Shown here piece after piece: positions 62,648 through 64,000 of a stretch of DNA of 64,000 nt. Position 1 is the first letter of the stretch. Every line of letters begins with the position of its first letter. The notes beneath the pieces were generated by a model. The model saw only the letters and a list, made by a program, of their open reading frames with translations. It was not told the DNA's origin and made no database searches. Source of the DNA: Streptomyces sp. cf386 (GTDB taxonomy: Bacteria; Actinomycetota; Actinomycetes; Streptomycetales; Streptomycetaceae); NCBI RefSeq assembly GCF_900103585.1, contig NZ_FNHV01000006.1, positions 434,001 through 498,000 on the forward strand, in the 5' to 3' direction. The position numbers and the translations under genes were made by a program.

Positions 62648-64000
62648 TCAGACGCGTCCTGATTCGTGCGCCCGGTACGGGGCGTCGGTCTCAGAACCAG
62701 TCAATCCGGTCTGCCGGGCCTGTGCCGTCCGCATGCCTCGGGACGGCCACCAACTCGCGTCACCGAGCAGGGTCAGGACCGACGGAAGGATCATGATCCG
62801 CACGATGAAGGCGTCGAGCAGGACCGCGGCGGCGAGGACGAAGCCCATTTGCTTCATCTCCACCAGGGAGAGGAAGACGAAGCTGGCGAAGACGGTGACC
62901 ATGACCACCGCCGCACTGGTCACCACGCCCGCGGAGCTGCCGATCCCCTCCAGTACGGCCCGGCGGGTGTCCAGGCCGCGCTGGGCCGCCTCCTTGATCC
63001 GGCTGACCACGAAGACCTGGTAGTCCATCGACAGCCCGAAGAGGATGACGAACAGGAACAGCGGCACCCGGGCCCCGATCGCTCCCGTGGAGTGGAAGTC
63101 GAGGATGCCCTCCGCCCATTGGCCCTGGAAGACCAGCACCAGCAGGCCGAAGGCGGACGCCGCCGAGAGCAGGTTGAGCAGCATGCCGATCACGCCGATG
63201 ACCACCGACCGGAAGGCCAGCACCGTCACGGCGAACGTCACCAGCAGCAGGAAGCCGACGACCAGCGGAAGCTTGGAGTTCTGGTGGTCCAGGTAGTCGG
63301 AGTCACGGGCGATGTCACCGGTGACGTACGCCTCCGCGCCGGGCACCTTGTCGACGGTGGCGGGCAGGAAGTCGTCCCGGACCCGGTCGAGTGACTGGAG
63401 CGCCTGGGGCGCGCTGGGCTTGGACGGCACGGAGAGCGTCAGGCTGGTGATCCGCCGGTCGTCGGAGGAGGTCAGCTTGAAGTCGACGTCCTTGGCGAAC
63501 ATCGGGTCCGCCTGGGCGCGCCGGCGCAGGTCCTCCATCGCCTTCAGCACCTGCGGTGAGCGGTCCGCGTCGGCACGCACCACCACTTGGTGCTGGACCA
63601 GCATCTCCGGGAAGGCGTCCGTCATCCGGTCGTAGGTCTGCACCGCGGGGATCTCGCGGGAGAAGGTGTCCCTGCCCAACACGCTCAGCTTCAGGTCGAG
63701 GGCGGGCGCCGCCAGGCCCAGCATGATGAGCACCGAGACCAGCAGGGTGATGCCGGGGCGCCGGGTCGCGGGCCGCAGCAGCGCGTTCCACGTCCTGCTC
63801 GTCCCCCCGTGGTCCCGGGTCCGCTTGCCCTGGGCCGCACGGCGGGCCGTACGGCGCTCGGCGCGGGCACCGAGCTTGGCCAGCAGGGCGGGCAGCACCG
63901 TGAGCGAGCTGGCCATGGCGACCGTGACGACGATGATGGCGCCGGTGGCGAGCGAGGAGAAGATGACGTCGGTCGCGAGGTACAGCGTCGCGGTCGAGAC
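62648..64000 (-). CDS. MMPL/RND-type lipid exporter, 5' end outside window
   Basis: The frame is open to the right edge, giving 450 C-terminal codons. The MMPL pattern is clear: a five-helix block at the right edge (SLATGAIIVVTVAMASSLTV then LPALLAKLGARA), a periplasmic domain (SREIPAVQTYDRM to AYVTGDIARDSDYLD), then further helices (LPLVVGFLLLVTFAVTVLAF, LFGLSMDYQVFVVSRIKEA). The GLSMDYQVF stretch holds the charged residues of proton relay. Such proteins export lipids and lipopeptides in Actinobacteria. Its place beside the SARP gene suggests product export or self-resistance. Confidence 0.92.
   Translation of the reverse strand, partial: VSTATLYLATDVIFSSLATGAIIVVTVAMASSLTVLPALLAKLGARAERRTARRAAQGKRTRDHGGTSRTWNALLRPATRRPGITLLVSVLIMLGLAAPALDLKLSVLGRDTFSREIPAVQTYDRMTDAFPEMLVQHQVVVRADADRSPQVLKAMEDLRRRAQADPMFAKDVDFKLTSSDDRRITSLTLSVPSKPSAPQALQSLDRVRDDFLPATVDKVPGAEAYVTGDIARDSDYLDHQNSKLPLVVGFLLLVTFAVTVLAFRSVVIGVIGMLLNLLSAASAFGLLVLVFQGQWAEGILDFHSTGAIGARVPLFLFVILFGLSMDYQVFVVSRIKEAAQRGLDTRRAVLEGIGSSAGVVTSAAVVMVTVFASFVFLSLVEMKQMGFVLAAAVLLDAFIVRIMILPSVLTLLGDASWWPSRGMRTAQARQTGLTGSETDAPYRAHESGRV

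Overview
The window is a high-GC actinomycete chromosome segment, almost certainly Streptomyces. The support is codon usage, paired HATPase anti-sigma-type proteins with a PAS/GAF/PP2C phosphatase, an HTH-DUF5753/DUF397 pair, an S8 protease, a SARP regulator, and rare TTA leucine codons in a few regulatory or transport genes.

Positions 1-15.6 kb are ordinary accessory chromosome. They hold a PP2C signalling protein running off the left edge, two HATPase proteins, a NUDIX hydrolase, a small SPOR-like protein, a GntR regulator, a DUF4190/septum-formation membrane protein, a serpin next to a secreted subtilisin, an HTH/DUF397 pair, an SDR with a divergent LysR regulator, a small gene broken by two in-frame amber codons, and a secreted GH65 enzyme.

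Positions 15.7-23.6 kb form one tight operon: a trypsin-like protease with a degenerate NTPase-like C-terminal region, a PknG-like kinase, a vWA/zinc-ribbon protein, a four-helix membrane protein, a substrate-binding lipoprotein, and a small trypsin-co-occurring (CU044_2847-type) protein. It looks like a PknG-GlnX-GlnH nutrient-sensing module joined to conflict-system parts. It is one of the two best candidates here for an undescribed system.

From about 25 kb past the right edge lies a nonribosomal peptide/lipid gene cluster. The plus-strand arm has a type II thioesterase, a cation/proton antiporter, an Sfp-type phosphopantetheinyl transferase, a regulator-MacB-type ABC operon, and a tryptophan halogenase with its flavin reductase. 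The minus-strand arm has a SARP and a LysR regulator, an ACP, a KS/chain-length-factor pair, a ketoreductase and a DsbA-like isomerase (a type II polyene/cinnamoyl-style acyl-chain set). It continues with a 3,937-residue NRPS (C-A-PCP-E, C-A-PCP, C-A-PCP-TE), an ABC permease, a P450, a KASIII-like enzyme, and an acyl-CoA dehydrogenase/aminoacyl-CP ligase/3-hydroxyacyl-CoA dehydrogenase/carrier-protein set. An MbtH protein, the ABC ATPase and an ArsR-type regulator end the arm. An MMPL exporter runs off the right edge.

The likely product is an acylated, chlorotryptophan-containing short peptide. Its third adenylation domain has lost its catalytic motifs, while a tRNA-synthetase-like ligase, a free carrier protein and oxidising enzymes could supply an unusual amino acid unit in trans. 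Three near-identical triplets of SARP heptamers (11-bp period) precede the ACP, NRPS and MbtH genes, and a two-copy version precedes the thioesterase, which ties both arms to one regulator.
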